Below are positions 1-6,605 of a stretch of 7,370 bases of DNA, piece after piece. The translations under genes and the position numbers were made by a program. Source of the DNA: CAYQUC01 sp964420605 (GTDB lineage: Bacteria > Pseudomonadota > Gammaproteobacteria > UBA6429 > Thiohalophilaceae); NCBI GenBank assembly GCA_964420605.1, contig CAYQUC010000132.1, positions 1 through 7,370 on the forward strand, in the 5' to 3' direction. Position 1 is the first letter of the stretch, and every line of letters starts with the position of its first letter. The notes beneath the pieces are model-generated. The model searched no databases. It saw only the letters and a program-made list of their open reading frames with translations, and was not told the DNA's origin.

Positions 1-145
1 TTAGATGATGAATTCGGTTTAACACAAATTCATGTTAATGAAACGAAAAGCCAGGGGGCATTTCATCTTTAAAGGCATTACGAACAACAGCTGGAAACAT
101 AAGGAGTTGCTTTGTAATGGTCAAGTTTTATTGGAAAGAATTTAA
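1..145 (+). pseudogene. Possible frame-shifted gene tail, unrecognised
   Basis: Plus-strand frame 1 is open from the window edge to a stop at 70-72 (reads LDDEFGLTQIHVNETKSQG and a few more residues). Frame 2 then continues from about 50 to a stop at 143-145 (reads HFIFKGITNNSWKHKELLCNG and on). The two readings join smoothly if one G of the run at 54-58 is removed, which suggests a single-base frameshift near the 3' end of an older gene. The last codons run into the IS end at 118, so the original C-terminus may be replaced. I do not recognise the family. The stretch is short and could be coincidental. Confidence 0.2.
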
Positions 146-147
146 GC
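118..147 (-). repeat. Right terminal inverted repeat of the left IS3 remnant
   Basis: Read inward from 118 the sequence begins TGGTCAAG and contains TTGGA and AGAATT. Aligned without gaps to the 30 bases starting at 7066, it matches at 21 positions (TGGTC, TTGGA, AGAATT and AGC in common). The 5'-TG terminus is typical of the IS3 family. The transposase stop codon (142-144) lies inside the repeat, as is common for orfB of this family. Confidence 0.7.
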
Positions 148-411
148 CGCGTTCATTAATTTAATTTTTTTCAAAGCGGGTGTAATATAACCCAGAGTCG
201 AATGTAATCGTTTATAGTTGTAAAAGTGAATGTACTGTTCAACAATTTGTACAGCCAATACGTGATTCATAAAAGATAAATGATTTAATCGTTCTGTTTT
301 CAAACTTCGAAAAAAACGTTCCATAACATAGACTCCATTAATATGACGCATTGCACGTCCTAAATTAGCTTCTATAACAATAAATCCCTTGTTTGAAATA
401 AATTTATAAAA
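142..411 (-). pseudogene. IS3-family transposase (orfB) C-terminal fragment
   Basis: This is the C-terminal end of an IS3-family DDE transposase (integrase-like core). The clear part is MERFFRSLKTERLNH followed by an HFYNYKRLHSTLGY block, the usual end of the rve domain. The E of MERFF, followed seven residues later by K, fits the third catalytic residue of the DDE triad; both catalytic aspartates are absent. The first in-frame ATG is at 351, but the open frame and recognisable similarity continue upstream (FYKFISNKG, then GRAM) to about 411, so the ATG is not a real start. Compared with family members that read GRAM-D-N-x-x-V-E, the segment between GRAM and MERFF looks a few residues too long, another sign of decay. 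No start or ribosome site is visible. Confidence 0.8.
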
Positions 412-413
412 CT

Positions 414-1844
414 TTAATTTACTGTTAATTGAATTGAGGTAGATACCATTGTAATTATTGGAACGGTTATGGTTTTATCTCCTAATAGATGATTTACAAT
501 TTTTTGAGGAAATGACCAATAATTTAAATCTGCCGAGATAGTTAATGGACTTTTCAATCCAGATGGAATCATAAATTGATAATCAACTAGACTATAGCCC
601 TTAGCTGGAATTCGTGTGTCATACAGAACACGATCCGCTTCCCACAGTTTTAAATCCACAATATTACCGTCTTTGTCACCTAAAGTTACTTTAAATGATT
701 TAGTATTTTTTTCGGTTAAACCATTTTCTATTTTACCCAGTTGATAAAATAGAACTCCCTCAGCATCTGTAATTTTAAAATCAATCCACATTTCACGGCC
801 TTCCGGGAAACCCGTTGGTAATTTATGCCCTGCCCCAACATTTGTCACTTTTACTGTTATAGTCTCCATTTGTTGTTCTCGAAGCGATTTTTTACGCAAA
901 ATTTCAATCGTTGCGGCAGCCTGTAGTAGTTGTTCGGCTTGTTTTGAATGAAGCGCGCTACCAAGCATTTTGGGAACCATTACATTACCACCAATAAAAT
1001 AATGTGTGTAGATCTGTTCTCGTTTTTTACTAAATGGTGTTGCTGTTCCTGCTCTTTTGTTTACTCCCGGACCAATAGTCATGTGACAATCTTGGCATTG
1101 AATATTCTGTCCCGCATACCAACTATCCTTCCATTCATCATAGGTTCTCTCAATGGGCATTTGATTAAATGGATGACTAACATTATGACACTGACCACAG
1201 AACTCAGATTTGGTATGTAATTCAGAATAAGCCGTATCATGAAAAGTTGATTTTGCGTCTTTAAAAGGACCAAACACTAACCTGCGACCGTGAAGTTCAG
1301 GTGTTAATACAAATGCGCCATTACCAAGTCCGGTGGTATCCGAAACATTATGACAAAAAGAACAATGCACCCCTTGTTTCGAAACATAACTCATATTCTC
1401 ACCGCTAACGCTTGCTTCGCCGGTGACCAACCCAACCGGTGAATGACAACCAATACACAGCTTATCAACCATTCCCTCAGTACTTTCACTCGCTTTTTTT
1501 AAAACAGCTCGATAAATTGGATCCCGCCAGGCATTTGAGTGCATTGAGCCTTTCCATTGTTTAAATATTTTAATATGACAGCTACCGCACAATTCTGGTG
1601 GATCAAACATGTCTGATGTTATTTTTGTTTTTGAGCCAGTCGTTGCTCGAGATGGGTAAAATGGTGAAGTAAGCTTATCTAATGCAATACCAGGATCTAT
1701 TCGCGCGGCATTATTACTGTGTTTTACTATGCCGGAATAATTATTTATAGTTTTTGCTTGATTATTCTTTATATCAGCCATTAAATGTTGCGACATAATC
1801 GCTGAACATATAATAACTAGACTAATACGGATGAATATTCGCAT
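414..1844 (-). CDS. Secreted pentahaem c-type cytochrome (cytochrome c554-like)
   Basis: Periplasmic electron-transfer protein with five covalently bound haems. From the chosen start it has 476 residues. A Sec signal peptide (MRIFIRISLVIICSAIMS, likely cut near residue 22) is followed by five CxxCH sites at about 86-90 (CGSCH), 130-134 (CIGCH), 161-165 (CSFCH), 216-220 (CGQCH) and 250-254 (CQDCH). Likely distal ligands are among H102 (SMHSNAW), H185, H210, H224, H281 (THYFIGG) and H340 (GAGHKLPTG). CGSCH-x-x-x-F-x-QW-x-x-SMH is characteristic of cytochrome c554/c'-like multihaem proteins. The C-terminal ~140 residues form a haem-free, probably beta-rich domain that ends with a YWSFP...LLGDK block, so the protein seems complete. 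The start at 1844 is preferred over an ATG nine codons upstream because GGAGGG lies 6 nt ahead of it. It is last in the cluster, 239 bp after the DUF1501 gene. Redox partner and substrate are unknown. Confidence 0.88.
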   Translation of the reverse strand: MRIFIRISLVIICSAIMSQHLMADIKNNQAKTINNYSGIVKHSNNAARIDPGIALDKLTSPFYPSRATTGSKTKITSDMFDPPELCGSCHIKIFKQWKGSMHSNAWRDPIYRAVLKKASESTEGMVDKLCIGCHSPVGLVTGEASVSGENMSYVSKQGVHCSFCHNVSDTTGLGNGAFVLTPELHGRRLVFGPFKDAKSTFHDTAYSELHTKSEFCGQCHNVSHPFNQMPIERTYDEWKDSWYAGQNIQCQDCHMTIGPGVNKRAGTATPFSKKREQIYTHYFIGGNVMVPKMLGSALHSKQAEQLLQAAATIEILRKKSLREQQMETITVKVTNVGAGHKLPTGFPEGREMWIDFKITDAEGVLFYQLGKIENGLTEKNTKSFKVTLGDKDGNIVDLKLWEADRVLYDTRIPAKGYSLVDYQFMIPSGLKSPLTISADLNYWSFPQKIVNHLLGDKTITVPIITMVSTSIQLTVN

Positions 1845-1850
1845 TATCTT

Positions 1851-1856
1851 CCCTCC
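1851..1856 (-). promoter_or_regulatory. Shine-Dalgarno site fixing the cytochrome start
   Basis: The minus strand reads GGAGGG with 6 nt to the ATG at 1844-1842. The alternative in-frame ATG at 1871 lies upstream of this site, and its use would place the site inside the gene, so 1844 is the better start. Confidence 0.75.
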
Positions 1857-1984
1857 GAGTTTATGCAACATGAATAATCGAACAACTTCATGATGCTTTT
1901 ATTATTATTTTTTTTAAAATAATATGGAAACAATATTAATTCTGACGAGCTAATATACTATCTGTCGTGTGCACTCGGCTTTAA

Positions 1985-2014
1985 ATCATAAACACCAAAT
2001 GCTTAGAGTAACAA
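1985..2014 (-). promoter_or_regulatory. Candidate sigma-70 promoter for the cytochrome gene
   Basis: On the minus strand TTGTTA (2014-2009) is followed after 18 bp by TATGAT (1990-1985), matching the -35 and -10 consensus at 4/6 and 5/6 positions. It would leave a leader of roughly 130 nt before the start at 1844. The region is AT-rich, so chance matches are likely; the 239-bp gap is the main supporting argument. Confidence 0.3.
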
Positions 2015-2060
2015 AATGTATTATTTAAATACGTTGCAGAAATAGACTTAAATAAATTTT

Positions 2061-2079
2061 ACGTTATATTTTATAACGT
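2061..2079 (-). terminator. Small hairpin just after the DUF1501 gene
   Basis: ACGTTATA (2061-2068) and TATAACGT (2072-2079) are exact inverted repeats around a 3-nt loop, placed five bases beyond the DUF1501 stop codon. The stem is AT-rich and the run that follows on the minus strand is AAAATTTATT rather than a clean T tract, so it is at best a weak terminator. It may instead slow 3'-end decay or lower expression of the cytochrome gene relative to the two upstream genes. Confidence 0.3.
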
Positions 2080-2083
2080 TCTA

Positions 2084-3502
2084 TTAAGTGAAAAAATTAA
2101 TATCTTCACCACTAGGAATAAAAAAGTCACTACTCGCAGCAACTGAATTTTCAACACCTGCGAGTCGTCTTAAGGCGCGATGAATGTGTGCTGGTGTAAT
2201 TCGTACTCCACCGGCATCCGTTGCTAACGCATTCAGAGTTTGTGGATCAATTGTATTCGCCTTGTGGTCAGCCGTGGTCGAACCGATAACGCGATTACCA
2301 ACTATTCTCTGCCCACTTTTATCGATGAACATCATGCTAGTAATAGGCCAATGGTTTTTTCCTGCATTATTTTCAACTGCATTTTCATTATATTTATTTG
2401 TTCTGCCAAAGTCTGAGCCAACCATTATCACAATATCATTCTCCATATTACGTGCTCTAGCGGCAGTTATAATGGAGTCAATTCCTTCAAATAAATCCAT
2501 TAAACGCATATAATGATTTTCATCGTGAAGGCTGTGAGTATCGAAACTGCCTAGTGATATATGTGCAGCTGCGGTTGCACCAGAAGCATAGGCCGATAAT
2601 GCGATACTGCCCTGATAATACATTTGATAAACACGGTTTGTTCTAAAATCACTTGATGATAACAAAGTCGTCGAGCCCAAATCATCTACAAAATTTTGTA
2701 AGGTATTATTGTTAACGCGTGATGCTTTTAATTTCGATATTGCGGCCTTAATACGTGTTAGATTTTGCGTGTTTTCCAAATCGCCAAGTCGTGTTGCACT
2801 GGCTTGCTGGATGAGATCAACCACTTCATTAGTAAAATAACTTCGTGGGTTAGTGCCTGCTGAACTTCGATTTGGATAGGCTATTTCAGTTAATGCTGCC
2901 TGACCACTGCCATTAATACGCACTGGAGTTACCAAACCACCACCATCGGAATATCCGCCATTGGTTAAGAACGGAATTGGTCTATTAGCCGCTAATACCC
3001 CCGATACTAACGCACCAAAATTCGGAAAACCACCTCGGCCAAGTTCACCACTCCAAGTATTTCGCTGACCATCAGCATGAGCCAGAGTCTTCACATCAAT
3101 ACCATTTATTACTAGCATATTTTGTTGATGAGTATTAAAAAAAGTTTCGACGCTAGAATTTAACGGTTTTAGTGACGAGGTAGCTGGTGGCATGATATAT
3201 TTATTGTACAAGTCACCTCCGACAGCAAAACGATCAGGCGGTGGTGCAACACTAAAGTTACCTACTTGAACAATGTTATTCGTGTCGTAATTATTTAGTC
3301 GTAACGGATCGGTTGGATCAGTATAACCTTTAGGATCACAAAAACTCGTAGGATCCCAACCCCCTCGTGCTTCAATGGTTATCCATAATGGTCCAGTATA
3401 ATTATTGTCTTGTGCAGCAAATAATTTCATTGACGGTGCTAACGGTAAAATACTACCCGCTCCCATTAATCCTGCATATTTCAAAAATTCACGACGTTTC
3501 AT
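2084..3502 (-). CDS. Tat-exported DUF1501 family protein
   Basis: Secreted protein of the DUF1501 family, distantly related in fold to the alkaline phosphatase/sulfatase superfamily; no reaction has been firmly assigned that I know of. The N-terminus MKRREFLKYAGLMGAG is a twin-arginine signal (RRxFLK), probably cleaved near residue 30 (LFAA), which suggests folding in the cytoplasm, perhaps with a metal, before export. Family blocks are ARGGWD at 45-50, NGID/HADGQRNTWSG at 133-152, GSFDTH at 318-323, VGSDFGRT at 361-368 and NHWP at 383-386; D321, H323, D364 and H384 are candidate metal or catalytic residues by analogy. At 472 residues it is of ordinary length. The ATG at 3502 is preceded by GGAG at an 11-nt spacing. 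It starts 51 bp after the lipoprotein gene. DUF1501 genes typically neighbour DUF1592/DUF1588- or DUF1800-type genes, as here, so the two products probably act together outside the cytoplasm. Confidence 0.88.
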   Translation of the reverse strand: MKRREFLKYAGLMGAGSILPLAPSMKLFAAQDNNYTGPLWITIEARGGWDPTSFCDPKGYTDPTDPLRLNNYDTNNIVQVGNFSVAPPPDRFAVGGDLYNKYIMPPATSSLKPLNSSVETFFNTHQQNMLVINGIDVKTLAHADGQRNTWSGELGRGGFPNFGALVSGVLAANRPIPFLTNGGYSDGGGLVTPVRINGSGQAALTEIAYPNRSSAGTNPRSYFTNEVVDLIQQASATRLGDLENTQNLTRIKAAISKLKASRVNNNTLQNFVDDLGSTTLLSSSDFRTNRVYQMYYQGSIALSAYASGATAAAHISLGSFDTHSLHDENHYMRLMDLFEGIDSIITAARARNMENDIVIMVGSDFGRTNKYNENAVENNAGKNHWPITSMMFIDKSGQRIVGNRVIGSTTADHKANTIDPQTLNALATDAGGVRITPAHIHRALRRLAGVENSVAASSDFFIPSGEDINFFT

Positions 3503-3553
3503 TATATTTAGTACTCCACTTTATTTTTTATATCGCTTGTAATTACACCGTTA

Positions 3554-5827
3554 CTATTCATAAAAAAACTGATAGTCCGATAATAAATACGCGACAACCG
3601 CCATCCAAGATTCGACGGTTTTATCTTTATCATTCTTAATGTCAACATCGTTCGCACCTAAACTAGTACTGCAATCCTGCGGAATAACACCGGACGGCAT
3701 GATCTGACTTGCATTAACAAATAATGTGTAGGCACGTTCAATTTCACTATTTCCAATTGAATATTGCTCACCCAAAATTTGTTTGAATAGGTGTTTGATG
3801 TTTTGTTTGATTTTTATTTGTCCTTGTGCAGTAGTCGCTAGGTCGGTAATCTCAACCGCAGGAAACAAGGCACGTTGACTAGTCGTTTTACTAAAATCAA
3901 CAGGCACAGCTTGGCAAGCCACTTGAAATGCAATGCGCTGTTGTATGCCGTTAATTAAAGCCGTCGGATCAGTAGTTCTTTTTGTCACTGATATCGAGTC
4001 AATCCCACCATACAATAATCGGTAGGTATTACGATCATTTAAATTTCGGTTTGCACTCGATGGTGAACGCCATAAATAACCACCCGTTACCGCCAGAATT
4101 TTTCGATTTAACTGTTCGGGAGTTAGTAAATGCCCCATTCCTAATTGAATAAAGTCAGAAGGTATTTCTGCATCACCTAAATTTTTGGCGGTAAAATACA
4201 AGCTGTTGATAATCTCTTTAATCAAAACTCGAATCTCAAAATTGCTATTCATAAAGTTGTTTGTCAACGTTTCTTCAAACACTGTATCTTCAGCCGTGTT
4301 TTTCGGTAATGCTTGTCCAGTTAAACCTTTAAAAACTGTATTTACAATTGTGCTTGCAAACCGTTTATCAGCAACAATTTGTTCAGCTAACCAAGGCAAC
4401 GCTGTACCACTTCTAGCTGCTGGTAATAATGTTTCAGAATAGCCAGGTTGCAACATTCGCGTCGCGTTAAACCATTTGGTATTATCACCACCGAACTGCC
4501 CATTATTTTTCCAGTTTTTAAACAAGCCAGCGAGAGGATCAATTGTTGTGTGACAAGCCGTACACTGTGGATCTTCCAATGTTGGTTCAACTCCGATGAT
4601 GTTATCCAAGTTTAAGCCGGCACGGTCAGCCAATCCCTGCACATCCACGCTTAGGAAATACATAAAGGTCACTCGCGAACGAGTTCGATTACGGTTTGTA
4701 TTAGTTGACGGGTAACGTGTTAGGTAAGTTAGTGTCGACAGAATTCCAGCATGAGGATAGACATTTGAATTTTTATCAATAATCATCGCTTCACGAAAGT
4801 CGCTTGGATCAGGCAAAACAGTGTTATTTAATCCATCACCATATTTAAATTGAAATGCAATATTATTGCTGGTATCACTAAAAATTGTCGCTGAATAGGG
4901 ATTAACCAAGGTATAGTTTGCCGTCAGTATTTCGCTAAGAGGCCGATTATTTTTGACGACATGCACAATTAGTTCTAAGGGTGCATCCGCGATGCCACGA
5001 TTAGCATTAGCCCGTATTCGATTGCGTAGTTGTGGTGTATATTGTTGGGCATCGAGATTGGCCCGACTAAAATATTCGTTATTGGTGAAGTTGCTTAATC
5101 TAAATTTACTTAATAACTGCGTAGTTGGAAATGCATCAAGCAGTAAAGAATCATTAAATATTTCTTTTAATCGGGTATAAAATCCCGCTTCAGTCATCAA
5201 TTGATCAACGGCAACATCGAGATTGTTCTGTATTGCAACACTGTCATTAGCCGCAGCGATAAGATTATTTTCTTCAATCAGTGTGGGTAACCGTCCGGAT
5301 AAACTCAATGTTGATTTTCGCAACCGTTCATATGGCGTGTGTTGAATAACACCAGCAGTATTAATAACTGTATTTGTACAGGTTTTAAGTTTAGCCACCA
5401 TGTCTTGGAATGTAGTGTAGGGTGATGAATTAACCGCAAAGACTTGGCCACCACCGTGATCTTTATTACTATTAGATGGTTTTGATAATGCCCAGGGTAA
5501 ATTCGCATTATCCGTTTTACCTGCTGCAGCTTTAAATTCAGCAAAATTTATTTCATTAAAATCAGTCGCAGCGATTTGACTGTTTGCCAGATTGAAATCA
5601 CTACTAACATTCGCAACATTAACACCATGGCAGGAATAACACTGACCTTCTAGAATTGGCCATACATTAGTCAAGAATTCTGGTAGATATGAATCACAAG
5701 CTAATGATACCACTACCGGTACACTAGGTTGTTCAGTCGGTGTGCTATTTTCTTCACTACAAGCGCTGAGTACAATGCCAGTCAATATTGTCATTGCCAT
5801 TTTTAGTTTTAATGTTTGGTATTTCAT
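3554..5827 (-). CDS. Dihaem lipoprotein with DUF1592/DUF1588-like architecture
   Basis: Outer-surface or periplasmic lipoprotein that binds two haems c. The signal sequence ends in lipobox LSAC (C23), and Ser follows, which favours outer-membrane sorting under the Lol rule. The first haem site CYSCH is at 63-67 in a short cytochrome-like segment (VWPILEGQCYSCHG), followed by a glycine-rich HGGGQVF. Residues ~165-320 (YERLRKSTLSLSGRLPT, then FNDSLLLD, then ILTANYTLVNP) resemble DUF1592/DUF1549-type regions. Then come PHAGILS, RNRTRSR and the second site CTACH at 422-426 in PQCTACHTTIDPLAG, the DUF1588 hallmark. The C-terminal third has LLTPEQLNRKI, YRLLYGGIDS and a final WMAVVAYLLSDYQFFYE block, so the 757-residue protein looks full length. 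Four more cysteines (44, 150, 638, 719) could form disulphides. ATG at 5827 was chosen because it gives the basic n-region; a weak AGAAGG lies about 12 nt upstream. It is first in the cluster. Its biochemical role is unknown; electron exchange with the pentahaem cytochrome is inference. Confidence 0.85.
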   Translation of the reverse strand: MKYQTLKLKMAMTILTGIVLSACSEENSTPTEQPSVPVVVSLACDSYLPEFLTNVWPILEGQCYSCHGVNVANVSSDFNLANSQIAATDFNEINFAEFKAAAGKTDNANLPWALSKPSNSNKDHGGGQVFAVNSSPYTTFQDMVAKLKTCTNTVINTAGVIQHTPYERLRKSTLSLSGRLPTLIEENNLIAAANDSVAIQNNLDVAVDQLMTEAGFYTRLKEIFNDSLLLDAFPTTQLLSKFRLSNFTNNEYFSRANLDAQQYTPQLRNRIRANANRGIADAPLELIVHVVKNNRPLSEILTANYTLVNPYSATIFSDTSNNIAFQFKYGDGLNNTVLPDPSDFREAMIIDKNSNVYPHAGILSTLTYLTRYPSTNTNRNRTRSRVTFMYFLSVDVQGLADRAGLNLDNIIGVEPTLEDPQCTACHTTIDPLAGLFKNWKNNGQFGGDNTKWFNATRMLQPGYSETLLPAARSGTALPWLAEQIVADKRFASTIVNTVFKGLTGQALPKNTAEDTVFEETLTNNFMNSNFEIRVLIKEIINSLYFTAKNLGDAEIPSDFIQLGMGHLLTPEQLNRKILAVTGGYLWRSPSSANRNLNDRNTYRLLYGGIDSISVTKRTTDPTALINGIQQRIAFQVACQAVPVDFSKTTSQRALFPAVEITDLATTAQGQIKIKQNIKHLFKQILGEQYSIGNSEIERAYTLFVNASQIMPSGVIPQDCSTSLGANDVDIKNDKDKTVESWMAVVAYLLSDYQFFYE

Positions 5828-5861
5828 AATTTAATAGCGCCTTCTAATCCATAAAAATGTG

Positions 5862-5895
5862 ACATAACTACAGAAGTTATGTATCTTTTGATACA
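5862..5895. promoter_or_regulatory. Two adjacent inverted repeats upstream of the lipoprotein gene
   Basis: ACATAACT (5862-5869) pairs with AGTTATGT (5875-5882) across 5 nt. Directly next to it TGTATC (5880-5885) pairs with GATACA (5890-5895) across 4 nt. The repeats share three bases, so the two hairpins cannot both be fully formed. They lie 35-68 bp ahead of the lipoprotein start, where an operator or a 5'-leader structure would be expected. A TTGACG at 5923-5918 on the minus strand could be a -35, but I find no convincing -10 at the correct spacing. Confidence 0.3.
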
Positions 5896-5953
5896 CAAGT
5901 AGTCACTCAATTTTTTTCGTCAATTTTTTGGGAAGATTCAAATTACAGAAACA

Positions 5954-5971
5954 TGCGAAAATTGATTCGCA
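5954..5971. promoter_or_regulatory. Inverted repeat TGCGAA-N6-TTCGCA
   Basis: An exact 6-bp inverted repeat with a 6-bp spacer, about 130 bp upstream of the lipoprotein start. Its GC content stands out from the AT-rich surroundings, and the 18-bp dyad is the size expected for a dimeric repressor or activator site. The regulator is unknown. About 20 bp further upstream, the minus strand shows TGCTTATAT (ending near 5992), which resembles an extended -10. Confidence 0.3.
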
Positions 5972-6068
5972 ACTTTATTGCTTAATTCCTGTTATATAAG
6001 CATTGTTGTAAATTCCCTTACTCAAATGCGGTACTATATGGTTCTTTCTTTTTTTATTTTTATTGTTA

Positions 6069-6139
6069 CAGTGAAACGGTTATCTTAAATAACGAATTAA
6101 CTTGCAAGAGTGAATCATTATTTAAACCGTTTCAACCTG
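6069..6139. repeat. Long imperfect inverted repeat (possible hairpin)
   Basis: GAAACGGT (6073-6080) and TTAAATAA (6085-6092), separated by a 4-nt bulge, pair with TTATTTAA (6118-6125) and ACCGTTTC (6126-6133), which are contiguous. The pairing can extend outward by T6072-A6134 and, past a 2-nt bulge, CAG (6069-6071) with CTG (6137-6139). That gives about 20 base pairs around a 25-nt loop. No T tract follows closely on either strand. It could be a small structured RNA, a transcript end or a relic mobile-element terminus. Confidence 0.4.
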
Positions 6140-6317
6140 CTATTTAAAAGCATACACAAAATCAAACACAAATAAAACTAAAACATTTCAGTTTCATACT
6201 AATTCTTTTATTTGTTAACTTAATACAAGAATTTCTGCATTTAATTTAGATTTAGTTTACTGAAAATGGTTTTGATTGTAACTAATGATACATTCAACGA
6301 TACACTATCAGTTCATA

Positions 6318-6331
6318 CTGATTTAAATCAA
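6318..6331. promoter_or_regulatory. FNR/CRP-family-like palindrome
   Basis: CTGAT-TTAA-ATCAA matches the FNR-type consensus TTGAT-N4-ATCAA at nine of ten positions and contains the perfect palindrome TGATTTAAATCA (6319-6330). FNR-type regulators often control anaerobic respiratory cytochromes, which would suit the cluster. However, it sits about 490 bp from the lipoprotein start and in AT-rich DNA where such matches arise by chance. Confidence 0.2.
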
Positions 6332-6420
6332 ATTTCTAATCAATAACTTTAACAACTGTATTTTTTAAAAACCAATATTAAAGTATCAACGAAATTTACT
6401 CCCATGATATTAATATCGTT

Positions 6421-6605
6421 CCGTTTGGTGGAACATAAGATCATGAAGAGCTTAAGATAAATGGAAATCTAATAAAGATAGTAATTTAGGAACTGGAGAA
6501 TCAATAACAACAAAATTGTCTACAGGTACTCATTTCATTACACTAACTGAAACCGACAGCATGAACTTTGTTGATGCAAAAAATATATTATTATCAGTAT
6601 CATCT
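6421..6605 (+). pseudogene. Decayed Ig-like/PKD-like domain remnant
   Basis: Reading the plus strand gives PFGGT, a TAA stop (6436-6438), then DHEELKI in the same frame. After a frameshift near 6456 come KWKSNKDSNLGTGES, ITTKLSTGTHFITLTETDS and VDAKNILLSVSS. This matches the order of conserved blocks in Ig-like/PKD-like repeats of large bacterial surface or secreted proteins: a GTA-D-E-D-G strand, W-x-S-N-x-DG-x-LGTG, then L-S-x-GTH-x-ITL-x-x-TDS. One nonsense codon and one frameshift within about 180 bp, and no start or ribosome site, mark it as a relic of one repeat from a larger gene. Its 3' part overlaps the first codons of the reading frame at 6568. Confidence 0.5.

Larger units (their letters stand above)
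118..413 (-). mobile_element. Truncated IS3-family element (right-end remnant)
   Basis: This is a 3' fragment of an IS3-family insertion sequence oriented on the minus strand. It keeps the right terminal inverted repeat (starting TGGTC at 118) and the last ~90 codons of the transposase. orfA, the first part of orfB and the left end are missing. The inner boundary is set by the end of readable transposase similarity, which coincides within a few bases with the stop codon of the cytochrome gene at 414. Its terminal repeat resembles the one at 7066, so both ISs are probably relatives. Incapable of transposing by itself. Confidence 0.75.
5972..6420. other. AT-rich intergenic region without a gene
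   Basis: I see no credible reading frame on either strand here: stops are frequent in all frames, and no start with a ribosome site opens more than a few dozen codons. The stretch holds the long imperfect inverted repeat at 6069-6139 and the 12-bp palindrome at 6319-6330, described separately. It probably combines the upstream region of the minus-strand cluster with decayed sequence next to the Ig-like remnant. Confidence 0.6.

Noticed and set aside
397..419. TAAATT...AATTTA inverted repeat after the cytochrome stop as a terminator
   Set aside because: The stem is short, purely A/T and lacks a following T tract; such repeats are expected by chance in this composition.
948..1273. Open frames on both strands inside the cytochrome gene
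   Set aside because: They lie wholly within the pentahaem cytochrome, whose five CxxCH motifs prove its frame; they lack ribosome sites and recognisable domains.
2184..2513. 109-codon plus-strand frame opposite the DUF1501 gene
   Set aside because: Antisense shadow of a well-supported gene; no ribosome site and no recognisable protein features.
3367..3639. 90-codon plus-strand frame across the DUF1501/lipoprotein junction
   Set aside because: Overlaps the starts or ends of two solid minus-strand genes and has no supporting signal.
4185..5544. Several short frames within the lipoprotein gene on both strands
   Set aside because: All are contained in the 757-residue gene, whose family blocks run from end to end in a single frame.
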